A stretch of 64,000 bases of DNA from Paraburkholderia translucens (GTDB lineage: Bacteria; Pseudomonadota; Gammaproteobacteria; Burkholderiales; Burkholderiaceae): NCBI RefSeq assembly GCF_020881035.1, contig NZ_JAJITC010000003.1, positions 186,001 through 250,000 on the forward strand, written 5' to 3'. Every line of letters begins with the position of its first letter. Position 1 is the first letter of the stretch. Below the pieces are notes generated by a model that was not told the DNA's origin, did not search any database, and worked only from the letters and a program-made list of their open reading frames with translations. The position numbers and the translations under genes are program-made. Shown piece after piece: positions 1 through 8,543 of this stretch.

Positions 1-790
1 TGCTCTTCGGCTGACCGAACCAGAAGCCCTGCACGAAATCGACGTCGGCCTGCATCAGGATCATGAGTTCTTCGTCGGTCTCGACGCCTTCGGCGAGCAC
101 CAGTGTGCCCGACTGATGCAGCATCGCGATCAGATGGCTGATCATCGATTCGTCGCCCTCGCGTTTGCCGGCGCGCGCGACCAGCGAACGGTCCAGCTTG
201 ACGATGTCGGGACGGAAGCGCCACACGCGGTCGAAGTTCGAAAAGCCGGTGCCGAAGTCGTCGATCGCGATCAGGAAGTCGCGCGGCTGCGAGGCGGCGA
301 GCATGCTGGCGACGGCGGATTCGTCGTCGGCGGGTTGCTCCAGCACTTCGATGACGATGCGCTCCTGCGGCAGCCCGAAATGTGCGGACAACTCGTCGAT
401 GAACGCGCGCTGCGGCCAGCCGGTTTCGAACACCTGCGGACGCGTGTTCAGAAACAGCCACCCGGTGCTGATGCCTTGCTCCATGAAATTCGCCACATGC
501 AGGCAACGCGCGATGCGATCGAGTTCGCGCGCTTCGGCGGCCGAGCGCGTTCCTGAGAACAGCACTTCGGGCGAGACGGGCAGGCCGACCGGATCGAACG
601 CGCGCAACAGGCCCTCGTAGCCGACCACGCACTGATGCGTGACCGACAGCACCGGCTGGAACACGCTGTGCAACGTCAACGCGCGCCAGGTCGCAGTCCA
701 GCCCGATTCGCCGCGGACCAGGTGCGGGAGCAGGCCGCTTACGGTCAAATCGCTGACGGTTGGCTTGGAAACGGGCATGAGAGCTTGCAT
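1..790 (-). CDS. EAL-domain cyclic-di-GMP phosphodiesterase (3' end outside window)
   Basis: Predicted to hydrolyse cyclic di-GMP to pGpG in the cytoplasm. The 263 visible residues, read leftwards, are almost entirely an EAL domain: EGLLR (59-63) in place of EALLR, Asn115 in LFLNTRP, Glu148 in VIEVLE, DDFGTG (177-182), KLD (198-200), AEGVET (233-238) and QGFWFGQP near the edge. All the metal and catalytic positions I can place are present, so the enzyme looks active. There is no GGDEF domain and only about 40 residues precede the EAL fold, so any extra domain would have to lie beyond the window's left edge. The start is uncertain: ATG codons at 790 and 778 are in frame and neither has a good Shine-Dalgarno sequence. 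Confidence 0.9.
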   Translation of the reverse strand, partial: MQALMPVSKPTVSDLTVSGLLPHLVRGESGWTATWRALTLHSVFQPVLSVTHQCVVGYEGLLRAFDPVGLPVSPEVLFSGTRSAAEARELDRIARCLHVANFMEQGISTGWLFLNTRPQVFETGWPQRAFIDELSAHFGLPQERIVIEVLEQPADDESAVASMLAASQPRDFLIAIDDFGTGFSNFDRVWRFRPDIVKLDRSLVARAGKREGDESMISHLIAMLHQSGTLVLAEGVETDEELMILMQADVDFVQGFWFGQPKS

Positions 791-1393
791 GAGATTCTTG
801 CGGCAAGGGGGTGAAGGGGCACGCAACCCATTCGGACGCGCAGCGATCGCAGACCCGAAGCGTCGAGCGGACGAAACGAACCCGTCCCGCGAACACGAAG
901 GGTAGTATCTCAGCTACGCTGGACTCCGGCGAATTGGTCAAAGTCAGTCTAGCAGTTTGCCGCCCGCACCAATGTGCGAGTCGCCACAAACTCACGGGCG
1001 CGAAAATTCTCCGCAAACCGGCTGACTACGGCCGAGCGGCAATCCATTGCGGGTAGTTCGCCGGAGCGTTTCGCACGCTTGCCACGCGCGAAACGGATTC
1101 TCACTCGCAATCCGTTCCCGTACCACGCCGAGGGTAACAGGGCACTCAGTGGTCGCCCGCCAAACTCCAGGCGTCGACGCCGTTCACAGGTGAGTGCCGG
1201 CGCGGAGCTCTGGCGTGGTCGTTTGGGCGAGGGCTCGGCACGGCTTGGCTCTGCGAGATCGGTCTGACGCGACGTTGCTGCGGCATGGCGGGCGGAGGCG
1301 AGATTCGTGCGTCGCCATGCTGGCCGGCGCAGTCGGCGGCGAGTTCGGCAATCGACGGGTATGCTGCTGCTTTTCGCAAAAAGGAGATCGGGT
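791..1393. other. intergenic region between divergent genes, no gene seen
   Basis: About 600 bases separate the leftward EAL gene from the rightward monooxygenase gene. The open frames here on both strands are Arg/Ser/Pro-rich, overlap one another and lack ribosome binding sites, so I treat them as noise. No tRNA, repeat or convincing hairpin was seen. Confidence 0.5.
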
Positions 1394-1684
1394 ATGGCGG
1401 AAATCGCGGTGGTCGCAATTTCGGTGGCGAAGCCGGGGCATGAGGAGCAGTTACGCGAGGCGCTCGAAGGCATCGTCGGGCCGACGCGCAACGAAGAGGG
1501 CGTGCTGCAGTACGACCTGCACCGCGACGTGCAGGAGCCGCGCCGGTTCGTGTTCGTCGAACGTTGGGAAAGCCGGGACGCGCTCGCGGCGCATGCGAGA
1601 TCCGCGCATATCGAGGCCTATAAGAAGGCGGCCGCGGATTGGATCGAGCACGCGGAGATTCGCGTCGTGTCGAAGATCGCCTGA
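1394..1684 (+). CDS. antibiotic biosynthesis monooxygenase (ABM) family protein
   Basis: A 96-residue protein of the ferredoxin-like ABM/YgiN fold. These small dimeric proteins act on quinones, aromatic polyketides or haem, or have no known substrate. Family features are the alternating strand pattern, the central LQYDLHRDVQEP stretch, FVFVERWES, and the AHARSAHIEAY helix. The start is set by AAGGAG about eight bases before ATG 1394; the longer frame upstream has no such site. It stands alone, with an unknown small protein converging from the right. The sequence does not show the substrate. Confidence 0.85.
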   Translation: MAEIAVVAISVAKPGHEEQLREALEGIVGPTRNEEGVLQYDLHRDVQEPRRFVFVERWESRDALAAHARSAHIEAYKKAAADWIEHAEIRVVSKIA

Positions 1685-1762
1685 GTTGTGGCGCGGGCGG
1701 CGTCAGGGCGCGCCGACGCGCCGGGCAGGTGCGGCGGCCTGCGCCTCGCGCGCCGTCAACGA

Positions 1763-2020
1763 TCAGTGGGTCGCTTGTGGGACATCGAGAATCAGGATGA
1801 TGGTCCAGTCGGCGTCGCCGTCATGATGATACTGGCGCTCCGCGACGATGAACGGCTGCTGTTTGCCGGCCGGGCCGAGAAACAGCACGTCGCCTTCCAT
1901 CGGCAGGCATTCGACGGGCGGCAGCGCGAGGTACGCTTCCTGACCGCCACGCGGCATCAGTTTTTCAATCTTGCGAGATGCTGCTTCGGTCCATTCGATA
2001 TCAAGCTGGATGTTGCTCAT
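1763..2020 (-). CDS. conserved small hypothetical protein
   Basis: An 85-residue acidic cytoplasmic protein starting at ATG 2020, which has GGAGGA seven bases upstream. It has no signal peptide or membrane segment. The C-terminal half is predicted beta (runs such as DWTIILILDVP and DVLFLGPAG), consistent with a small beta-barrel or sandwich. I do not recognise the family. The frame continues upstream into Arg-rich sequence that is not credible coding. Confidence 0.65.
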   Translation of the reverse strand: MSNIQLDIEWTEAASRKIEKLMPRGGQEAYLALPPVECLPMEGDVLFLGPAGKQQPFIVAERQYHHDGDADWTIILILDVPQATH

Positions 2021-2175
2021 GCTGTCCTCCGCACCAAGGTGCGCACGGGTTAGGGGATGCCGGCGGCTTGCCGGTGGGTGCGCGACTTTAGCACACCGAA
2101 AGCGGCGCGCCGGCGGCCTCGTCAAGCCGATGCGCGCATGGACCGCCGCGTCAGCGCCGCTCGAATCACTGAAAT

Positions 2176-2213
2176 AAAAAAGCCGAAACCGGCGCTGCCA
2201 GCTTCGGCTTTTT
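2176..2213 (-). terminator. intrinsic terminator
   Basis: An inverted repeat (AAAAAGCCGAA / TTCGGCTTTTT) ends, on the minus strand, in a run of six T residues. It lies just downstream of the leftward gene 2254-2493 and should terminate it. Confidence 0.75.
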
Positions 2214-2253
2214 ACCTGCACGGCTCGGCCGCGAGGCGAGATCTCGACGTCGC

Positions 2254-2493
2254 TCAGGTGCCCGAGGATTCGGCACCCTTCTTCGGATGATGGGGAGCCA
2301 TCTTGTGATGCTTGGCCGGAGCGGCGGGTGCGGTTTCCATCGACTGCTCGCGGTTTTGCAAATCTTGCGCACGCTGCTCGACGTCCGCCGCCTTGGCTGG
2401 ATCGGTGCTCGTCGTGATGCCGCTGTCCTGGGCGTAAGCCGCACCGGCTGCGGCACAGAGGGAAACCAGGATCGCCAGGAATACTTTCTTCAT
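2254..2493 (-). CDS. small exported protein, unknown function
   Basis: A 79-residue protein with a classical signal peptide: MKK, a hydrophobic core, then AYA before QDSG, giving a mature protein of about 58 residues. The mature part is a charged helix (residues 35-50, rich in Q, E and R) followed by a His/Lys/Pro-rich tail containing KHHKMAPHHPKK, which could bind metal or anionic polymer (inference). ATG 2493 is preceded by GGAGG at seven bases, so the 21 extra residues of the longer frame are not coding. Function unknown. Confidence 0.7.
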   Translation of the reverse strand: MKKVFLAILVSLCAAAGAAYAQDSGITTSTDPAKAADVEQRAQDLQNREQSMETAPAAPAKHHKMAPHHPKKGAESSGT

Positions 2494-2602
2494 CGTTACC
2501 TCCATAGAGTGATGGTGGACCCGAGAATTGCTTTTCCAGTCGGAAAGACAATGCATTCTATCGAGCTGACTCTGGTCCAGCCGATTGGTTTGTAACCGCG
2601 CT

Positions 2603-2649
2603 AAACAATTGTTTCAGATTGTAATTAGCGCGATCTGCCTGCCGTTCAA
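2603..2649 (-). promoter_or_regulatory. putative sigma-70 promoter with a 12-base palindrome at its start site
   Basis: Reading leftwards, TTGAAC (2649-2644), a 16-base spacer and TAATTA (2627-2622) form a plausible promoter for the exported protein at 2493. The perfect palindrome AAACAATTGTTT lies at 2603-2614, about where transcription would begin, as an operator would. Confidence 0.4.
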
Positions 2650-2782
2650 ACAGCTTATACGATGCGCGCGCGACAATGCCCCGGCGGTCGCGATGCATTC
2701 GCTCGGCCCGGGAAAATGGTTCGCATGGTTCAATTAGTCGAGCTGTACTCGACACGCGAGGGCGAATCGGCGGCGTCGTTCG

Positions 2783-3571
2783 TCAGAACCAGCCGATGGC
2801 GCGATACAGGTGAAATTGCGCAAGGCCGGCCAGCTCATGCAGCGCAATCTCCGCGGCCTTGAGGTTATCGATGTGCGGCAGCAGGCCGAGTCGCGCGTAC
2901 CGCGCGCCCGAAATCTCCGGCTGCGGCTCGAGACCGAAGCACTGAAAGTCGAGCAGCGCACGCGGCATGTGGTATGCAGACGTGACGAGTATCAACGTGT
3001 CGTAATGCGACCGGCCAACAATGGCTGAGACATTGCGCGCGTTTTCGTAGGTCGTGCGGCTGCTGTTCTCGAGCACGATGTCCGAGCGCGGCACCTGCTG
3101 ACGCAGCAGATAAGGCAGGTAGGTGTCGGCTTCTGTCGCGCTATGCCGCTGCGGATTGCCGCCGCTGACGATTATCTGGCAGGTGTTGGCCGTGCGCTTG
3201 CATGCCGCATAGTTTCGCGCGCTGAGCTCGATGCGCGAAAGCACGTCGCGTGGCGGCACCAGCACGTGGTCGTGGTTGTAGATCGTGCCGCCGCCGAGCA
3301 GGATGATCGCGGTGCGCGGCGCGTAGGTGACGGTCGTGGCGCTCTGTCGTTGCGGCTGAGCCAGATCGAGCAGCGGCGCGGTCAGCCAGCCAGCCGCGAG
3401 CAGCCAGAACAGCGCGATCATGCAGATAACGAGCGGTCGGCGCGCGCGCTTCGATCGCAGGATTGCAGCGAAAAAAAGCGCTAATAAAGTGAATAGAATC
3501 AATTTAAATGGGGTAACGTATGTCTTTCGGGACAAATCTACGGGCTTGCCATCGCGCTGCGGCGCACGCAT
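2783..3571 (-). CDS. YdcF/SanA-like DUF218 membrane protein
   Basis: A 262-residue protein with two N-terminal membrane segments (about residues 20-38 and 46-67) followed by a DUF218 domain, as in ElyC/SanA/YdcF. Family signs are TAIILLGGG (88-95), IVSGGN (134-139), the TYENARN segment (174-180) and LVTSAYHMPRA (195-205). ElyC and SanA act in cell envelope integrity and lipid-carrier homeostasis in enterobacteria; YdcF binds S-adenosylmethionine in vitro. The domain order suggests a membrane-anchored protein with the DUF218 domain outside the cytoplasm. The start at 3571 has no obvious Shine-Dalgarno sequence. It is divergent from 3768. Confidence 0.8.
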   Translation of the reverse strand: MRAPQRDGKPVDLSRKTYVTPFKLILFTLLALFFAAILRSKRARRPLVICMIALFWLLAAGWLTAPLLDLAQPQRQSATTVTYAPRTAIILLGGGTIYNHDHVLVPPRDVLSRIELSARNYAACKRTANTCQIIVSGGNPQRHSATEADTYLPYLLRQQVPRSDIVLENSSRTTYENARNVSAIVGRSHYDTLILVTSAYHMPRALLDFQCFGLEPQPEISGARYARLGLLPHIDNLKAAEIALHELAGLAQFHLYRAIGWF

Positions 3572-3767
3572 CAGGGGTCCGTGGAGAGAACGCTAACATG
3601 CCGTTCTGACGGGGGTTCCGAAAACGAGACCAGGCAGCACCTGGCGGAAATCCGCTGCCAGACAGGCGGCGAGCTTCTGACCAGGGGCGGGTGCCACGTG
3701 CGTCGCCGGTGGCGCAGTGACGCGTGGGCATGAATGTGTCATAGCTGCACTTTAAGAAAGAAGTGAG

Positions 3768-4091
3768 ATGACCACGTATTCCAACGAAGCCGTACTTGAA
3801 GCGCTCCGGCGAGCGCAATATCGTCAGGTTCCCTGGGCCAGAAGGCCGGGCGTCTTCCAATATCTTCGCGCACTAGGGCTGATGGACACCGTTCGGCAGC
3901 GAACTGTCGCGCCGGCACCGGGCTTTCATGCCCCCGTCGACATCGCCGTGCTCACCGAGCGGGGCAGAGCGGAGTTTGCGCGGCTCGAGCACGACGAGCG
4001 TCTGCTTACGTGGACAGCGCAACGCATGAACGACTATGTTCTCGGCGCGGCCGAACCGCGGTCGGCCGCGACGGCCGAGGTCAGGTCTTAG
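3768..4091 (+). CDS. hypothetical protein, possible small winged-helix protein
   Basis: A 107-residue soluble protein with a purine-rich ribosome binding site (AAGAAAGAAG) before ATG 3768. The N-terminal half is helical, and the LTERGRAEFARLEHDERLL stretch (about 65-83) resembles the wing/recognition part of small winged-helix regulators, though I cannot identify a family. No signal peptide, metal ligands or neighbours that would show its role. Confidence 0.55.
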   Translation: MTTYSNEAVLEALRRAQYRQVPWARRPGVFQYLRALGLMDTVRQRTVAPAPGFHAPVDIAVLTERGRAEFARLEHDERLLTWTAQRMNDYVLGAAEPRSAATAEVRS

Positions 4092-4458
4092 CACAGAGTA
4101 CATCGCTTTTCTGCATCACGGTCCGCCCGGGCTTATCACCCCTCGGCGGGCGTCCTCTTCTGTCGCCCCGTCGCCGCGCGCCTCCGGGGGCCAATTTTGT
4201 TTTCCACATCGGCGAAGCGCGATGCGGTTCGCGCCGGGCGTTGCTTTTGTGCATCTTCCACGCCATTGACGACTTGCGGGCAAAAAAAAGCCCGTATCGC
4301 GAGGATACGGGCATACCGGAATTACTACTGCCACGCTGTGCTAATGGCGTTGAGTCAGACTGGCGACGCGGCCGGTGGTTCCCCGATTCTGTATGCGGCA
4401 ATGCAAGCGACCGTGCACAGCCCCGCACCACTCGTTGTCCGGATGGTGATCGAGGACG
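4092..4458. other. intergenic region holding a leftward terminator
   Basis: No credible gene. The open frames present are low-quality and contradict each other. The only clear element is the terminator at 4282-4312. Confidence 0.5.
4282..4312 (-). terminator. intrinsic terminator
   Basis: GCCCGTATC (4290-4298) and GATACGGGC (4304-4312) form a nine-pair stem with a five-base loop. On the minus strand it is followed by eight T residues. It ends transcription of the leftward gene 4459-4710. Confidence 0.85.
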
Positions 4459-4710
4459 TCAACGCCGCCGCTGATTCTCGCGCGGCGTATCAGGCCGTGC
4501 CCGCACGTTGCTGGCAATGTCGCCGCGCAGGTCGCCCCGCGGCGCGGGCGGCGTGAAGTCGCGATTGTGCGCCTCGCTTTGCTGCGACGCTTCCAGCGTA
4601 GCCGGATGGTCCGGACGCCAGTTCCACCCTTGCGGGCGTTGTTGAGCGAATGACGGCGCGGCCATCAATGAAATCACAATGCCGCACAACAGCAGTGACA
4701 TTGGTTTCAT
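4459..4710 (-). CDS. small exported protein, unknown function
   Basis: An 83-residue protein with a signal peptide (MKPMSLLLCGIVISLMAAPS, likely cut after SFA before QQR). The mature part of about 60 residues is hydrophilic, Arg/Pro/Asp-rich and probably disordered, with no cysteine. The minus strand reads GGGGATTTCGG before ATG 4710, an adequate ribosome binding site. A strong terminator follows about 145 bases downstream. Function unknown. Confidence 0.65.
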   Translation of the reverse strand: MKPMSLLLCGIVISLMAAPSFAQQRPQGWNWRPDHPATLEASQQSEAHNRDFTPPAPRGDLRGDIASNVRARPDTPRENQRRR

Positions 4711-5047
4711 CCGAAATCCCCCTCGACCTCAAGCCAGTCCGACTCAAGGCCCGTTTGCACACCTCATAAGGTATGCCCCGCTGCGAAAGCACGCTGTAAT
4801 TAATAGTAAATGGATGTTTCACCCGCAGCTATCGGGCGGCTGAGGAGTCTCAGGCAGCACGGATTGGACGCTGGAGCGGTCATGCGCAAAGATCGCGGAA
4901 ACGCTCGGGCGGTCGACCGCAGGGACGAAGTGTCTCGCGAAGGCCGTCAAACGCGAGCGCGTCGTGCGCGCACACGCAACTGCGGAAAAGTGGGCTGGAT
5001 AAAAAACCGGGCGCCCGCAGGCGCCCGGTGACAACGTAGTTTGCGCG
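4711..5047. other. intergenic region
   Basis: No gene seen. The AT-rich stretch near 4795-4812 (TAATTAATAGTAAATG) probably holds the promoter for the leftward gene at 4710. A leftward terminator sits at 5001-5029. Confidence 0.45.
5001..5029 (-). terminator. intrinsic terminator
   Basis: ACCGGGCGCC (5006-5015) and GGCGCCCGGT (5020-5029) form a perfect ten-pair GC-rich stem. On the minus strand a six-T run follows. It lies about 20 bases past the stop of the leftward gene 5048-5449. Confidence 0.85.
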
Positions 5048-5449
5048 TCAGGCCATCTTGACCGGCGCGCGCCACGATTCCGGATTGGTCCAGAACGCAC
5101 CGCGCAGACGGTCCCGGCTCGGCGGTGCTGGCGGTTTCGCGGCCGTTGCGCCGATCCGGCCGCGCAGCGAAATCTGGCGGCCGCTCGTGCCAAGCCGCTT
5201 CACGATTTCAGCGAGCGTGCCATCGGCCTGCCACTCGTCGAAGCGCCGGCGGCAAGTCGGCGGCGACGGGTAGCGGCCCGGCAGCTTGGACCAGCCTTCG
5301 CCCGTCGAGAGCACCCAAAGCACGGCGTTGACCACCGCCCGCGCTTCCACGCGCGGACGACCGCGCCGTTCGCTGCGCGCCGGCTCGGCACAGAACAAAG
5401 CCTCGACCAGCGCCCACTCGTTATCTCTCAAATCGTCGAACAGCATCAT
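5048..5449 (-). CDS. IS5-type transposase N-terminal domain protein (DUF4096-like), no catalytic domain
   Basis: A 133-residue protein matching the N-terminal DNA-binding part of IS5-family transposases: LRDNEWALVEALF (7-19), RRGRPR (28-33), the VNAVLWVLSTGEGWSKLP core (about 40-57), then PSPPTCRRRFDEW. It stops after about 90 recognisable residues with a short basic tail, so the DDE nuclease domain is absent. GAGGTG precedes ATG 5449 at a normal distance and a strong terminator follows, so it is organised as a regular gene, not as debris. No IS ends or target duplications were seen. A paralogous arrangement occurs at 33470. Either a fossil or a DNA-binding protein recruited by the host. Confidence 0.75.
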   Translation of the reverse strand: MMLFDDLRDNEWALVEALFCAEPARSERRGRPRVEARAVVNAVLWVLSTGEGWSKLPGRYPSPPTCRRRFDEWQADGTLAEIVKRLGTSGRQISLRGRIGATAAKPPAPPSRDRLRGAFWTNPESWRAPVKMA

Positions 5450-5856
5450 GTTTCACCTCAGCGAAGCTAACCCCGGTGCGCTGCCCCGCGCCGCGCACTC
5501 TTCCTGCACTCGATAGGCGAGTACCAAAAGGGACGGGCTTGCCACGGATTGCCTTTTAGCCGGAAAACCATGGCGCCGACCCTGCGCATCTCGCAACGCA
5601 CGAAGTGTGCCAATCGGATTCCGATCGCCCGAAAGCCCCATGGCGGCGGGCCCGCGCGGGCGCCAACCAGGGGCGTATAAGAATCCAAAAAAACCTTCTC
5701 CGAAATCAGGGCAATCACCAATCTTGTGCACGCAGGCCCGACGAACGTGCGTTCGCGCCTTTTTGCTGCAATGCAGCGAGCGTTGAGTCCGCTGTCATGC
5801 CGCGCGGGCCAGGTCGTACAATGCGCATCAAATTGCGCTATTGATGAGGTGGACAA
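5450..5856. other. divergent intergenic region upstream of LysR gene
   Basis: About 400 bases between the leftward transposase-like gene and the rightward LysR gene. It should carry both promoters, but I cannot place either confidently. Long frames that cross it overlap lysR in antisense and are not credible. Confidence 0.4.
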
Positions 5857-6759
5857 ATGAATGTCACGCTGCGGCAGCTCAGGGTTTTCATCGAGGTGGC
5901 GCGCCTGCAGAGCTTCAGCCGGGCTGGTGACGAAATCGGCCTCACACAGTCGGCGGTCAGCCGCTGCGTGCGCGAACTCGAAAGCGAGATCGGCCTGAAG
6001 CTCATCGATCGCACGACGCGCGAGGTACAGCTGACCGATGTCGGCGGCAACCTTGTCTCGAGTGTGTCGCGCCTGCTGTCCGACCTCGACGATGCGTTGC
6101 GCGAGATCCGCGAAATTGGCGAGCAGCGGCGGGGACGCGTGGTGGTCGCGGCGAGCCCGACCGTCGCTTGCCGGCTGATGCCGCGCGTCGTTGCGTGGTG
6201 CGGGCAGCAATTTCCTTATGTGACGCTCGGTCTGCGCGACGACGTGCAGAGCGATGTGGTCCGCAAGGTGAAGTCAGGCGAGGTGGACTTTGGCGTCATC
6301 ATCGGCCCTTTCTCCGACGACGATCTGCTCAGCGAAACGCTGATGACCGACTCGTTCTGCATCGTGGCGCGCGATGATCATCCGCTCGCCGCGCGCAAAC
6401 AGGTCACGTGGAAGGACCTCGACGGCGAGCAACTCGTGATGCTCGATTACGCATCCGGCAGCCGCCCGCTCATCGACGCCGTGATGCAGGCGCAGGGCGT
6501 GAACGCCACCGTGGTGCAGGAACTCGGTCATTCGGCGACCGTGTTCGGGCTGGTCGAGGCGGGCGTCGGGATCAGCGTGCTGCCGTGGCTCGCGCTGCCG
6601 TTGCCAGCGGGGGCGTCGCTGGCCGCCCGTCCGCTGGTGCCGCGCGCCGAGCGGCTCGTCGAGCTGGTGCGGCGGCGCGACCGGTCGCTGTCGCCCGCGG
6701 CCGAGGCGGTGTGGAATCTGATCCGGCAGTTGCCGGGGCGGGCAGAGGAGTTGAATTGA
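5857..6759 (+). CDS. LysR-family transcriptional regulator
   Basis: A 300-residue regulator of normal family length. The winged helix-turn-helix is at residues 1-62 (LRQLRVFIEVARLQSFSRAG, then LTQSAVSRCVRELESEIG), followed by a linker helix and a periplasmic-binding-protein-like effector domain from about 90 (RVVVAASPTVACRLMP) with the typical VDFGVIIGP segment. ATG 5857 is preceded by GAGGTGG. An aminotransferase begins 190 bases downstream on the same strand. The regulator may control that gene, although LysR targets are more often divergent. Effector unknown. Confidence 0.92.
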   Translation: MNVTLRQLRVFIEVARLQSFSRAGDEIGLTQSAVSRCVRELESEIGLKLIDRTTREVQLTDVGGNLVSSVSRLLSDLDDALREIREIGEQRRGRVVVAASPTVACRLMPRVVAWCGQQFPYVTLGLRDDVQSDVVRKVKSGEVDFGVIIGPFSDDDLLSETLMTDSFCIVARDDHPLAARKQVTWKDLDGEQLVMLDYASGSRPLIDAVMQAQGVNATVVQELGHSATVFGLVEAGVGISVLPWLALPLPAGASLAARPLVPRAERLVELVRRRDRSLSPAAEAVWNLIRQLPGRAEELN

Positions 6760-6948
6760 CCGACGCTAACGGCGCGTTCGCGCGCGGCGCGTCTGTCCGT
6801 TGGATCGGCGCAATGCACGGCCGGCCTTGCCCTCATAGTGCGCTTCACCGCTGCCCGGCCACCCGTCGGGATAAACTACCGCCTTCATTGCGCAGGCCTT
6901 CGCGGTTGCGCCCCGAGTCTCTTATCCTTCATCCACCCGGAAGCCTCG

Positions 6949-8169
6949 ATGAGCGAATTGGACCTGTCCGTGCCCTCCATCCCGAATGCGCGCGACGCCG
7001 TGCGCGCGCTGCGTCCATCGCAAATTCGTGAAGTTGCGAACGCCGGTTTCGGCGTTGCCGACGTCCTGCCGTTCTGGTTCGGCGAGTCCGACCGCGTGAC
7101 ACCCGCGTTCATCCGCGACGCCGCGAGCGCCGCGCTTGCGGCCGGCGCCACGTTCTACACGCATAACCTCGGCATCGCGCCGCTGCGCGCGGCCCTCGCC
7201 CGCTACGTGAGCGCGTTGCACGGTGCGACTTCGCCCGAGCACGTCGCGGTGACGAGCGCAGGCGTCAACGCGCTGATGCTCGCCGCGCAGCTGGTGGTCG
7301 GCGCCGGCGATCGGGTGGTCGCAGTGACGCCGCTGTGGCCGAATCTGGTCGAGATTCCGAAGATCCTCGGCGCGCACGTCGAAACCGTCGCGCTCGGCTA
7401 CGGCGAACACGGCTGGCAGCTCGACGTCGGGCAATTGCTGGCCGCGCTGACGCCCGACACGAAGATGCTGATGATCAACTCGCCGAACAATCCGACCGGC
7501 TGGGTGATGACTCGCGACGACCAGCGCACCGTGCTCGAGCACTGCCGGCGTCACGGCATCTGGATCGTCGCGGACGAAGTCTACGAGCGGCTCTACTACC
7601 CTGGCGACGGCATCACCGGGTCGACCGGCACGCGATCCGCGCCGTCGTTTCTCGACCTCGCGACGCGCGACGAACGCGTGATCTGTGTGAATTCGTTTTC
7701 GAAAGCCTGGCTGATGACCGGATGGCGGCTGGGCTGGATCGTCGCGCCGACCGCATTGATGGACGATCTGGCCAAGCTGGTCGAGTACAACACCTCGTGC
7801 GCGCCGTCGTTCGTGCAGCAGGCCGGCATCGCGGCGCTCGAGCAGGGCGAGGGCTTTGCGCGGGAGCTGGTGCGCGACTTGAGAACGTCGCGCGATCATC
7901 TGGTGCGCGCGCTATCGGCGGTCCCGGGCGTCGATGTGAAGGCGCCACTGGGCGCAATGTATCTGTTCTTCTCGATGCCGGGCTCGGCGCGCAGCCTCGA
8001 TTTGTGCAAGGCGATGGTGCGCGAAGTCGGGCTCGGCGTGGCGCCGGGCAGCGCGTTCGGGCCGCAGGGTGAGGGGTACGTGCGTTGGTGCTATGCGTGC
8101 GATACGGCGCGGCTCGATGCGGGCGTCGCGCGCTTGAGGCAGTTTCTGGTGGACCACGCCGGCATCTGA
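6949..8169 (+). CDS. pyridoxal-phosphate aminotransferase, class I/II
   Basis: A 406-residue fold-type I aminotransferase. Visible features are NSPNNPTGW (about 180-188), VADEVYERLYY for cofactor phenol contact, and the Schiff-base lysine K252 in SFSKAWLMTGWRLGW, with the C-terminal small domain ending at GEGYVRWCYA. It transfers an amino group between an amino acid and a 2-oxo acid; the substrate cannot be read from sequence, and aspartate or aromatic amino acids are both possible. ATG 6949 follows a GGAAG sequence; the frame extends 37 codons further upstream without a family match, so I reject the longer start. The gene stands alone downstream of the LysR gene. Confidence 0.9.
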   Translation: MSELDLSVPSIPNARDAVRALRPSQIREVANAGFGVADVLPFWFGESDRVTPAFIRDAASAALAAGATFYTHNLGIAPLRAALARYVSALHGATSPEHVAVTSAGVNALMLAAQLVVGAGDRVVAVTPLWPNLVEIPKILGAHVETVALGYGEHGWQLDVGQLLAALTPDTKMLMINSPNNPTGWVMTRDDQRTVLEHCRRHGIWIVADEVYERLYYPGDGITGSTGTRSAPSFLDLATRDERVICVNSFSKAWLMTGWRLGWIVAPTALMDDLAKLVEYNTSCAPSFVQQAGIAALEQGEGFARELVRDLRTSRDHLVRALSAVPGVDVKAPLGAMYLFFSMPGSARSLDLCKAMVREVGLGVAPGSAFGPQGEGYVRWCYACDTARLDAGVARLRQFLVDHAGI

Positions 8170-8543
8170 ACATGCGACCTCGCGTGCCCGCGGGGCGGCG
8201 TCTTGCGCGCCGCCAGCGGCGAATGGTCACTGATCGTGAGATTTTCTCTCTGGCGGCTCACAGCCGCGGCGCTCTCGGGCGCACCGGTCGGTGCGGCGGC
8301 GGAAGGTACGCGGGGATAGCAGCTTTACGCCCCGACCGTTTTTGCGTAATATGGCGCTCAGTCACGCGATTCCTTTCAGGAATATCGCCGCTCCGTCCGG
8401 CTGGGTCTGGCTCGATAAGTCTGTTCGCCACCCCCCGGTGCGTGCTCCCATCAATATGACCGATCAGAATCGGGCGAGCGCGTCTTCAGTTCCACATCGT
8501 CTGTTTGATCCGGTTCTTTGACCACAGGGTCTGACCTAGCTGC
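8170..8543. other. intergenic region upstream of scpB
   Basis: No gene supported. A 21-codon frame starts at ATG 8457 just before scpB but has no family match and no strong ribosome binding site. The scpB promoter should be here. Confidence 0.4.

Noticed and set aside
5048..5449. Complete IS5-type insertion sequence
   Set aside because: Neither the catalytic domain, terminal inverted repeats nor a target duplication was found, so it is annotated as a stand-alone gene.
5467..6210. Minus-strand frame of 247 codons crossing into the LysR gene
   Set aside because: Antisense to lysR, no domain and no plausible start.
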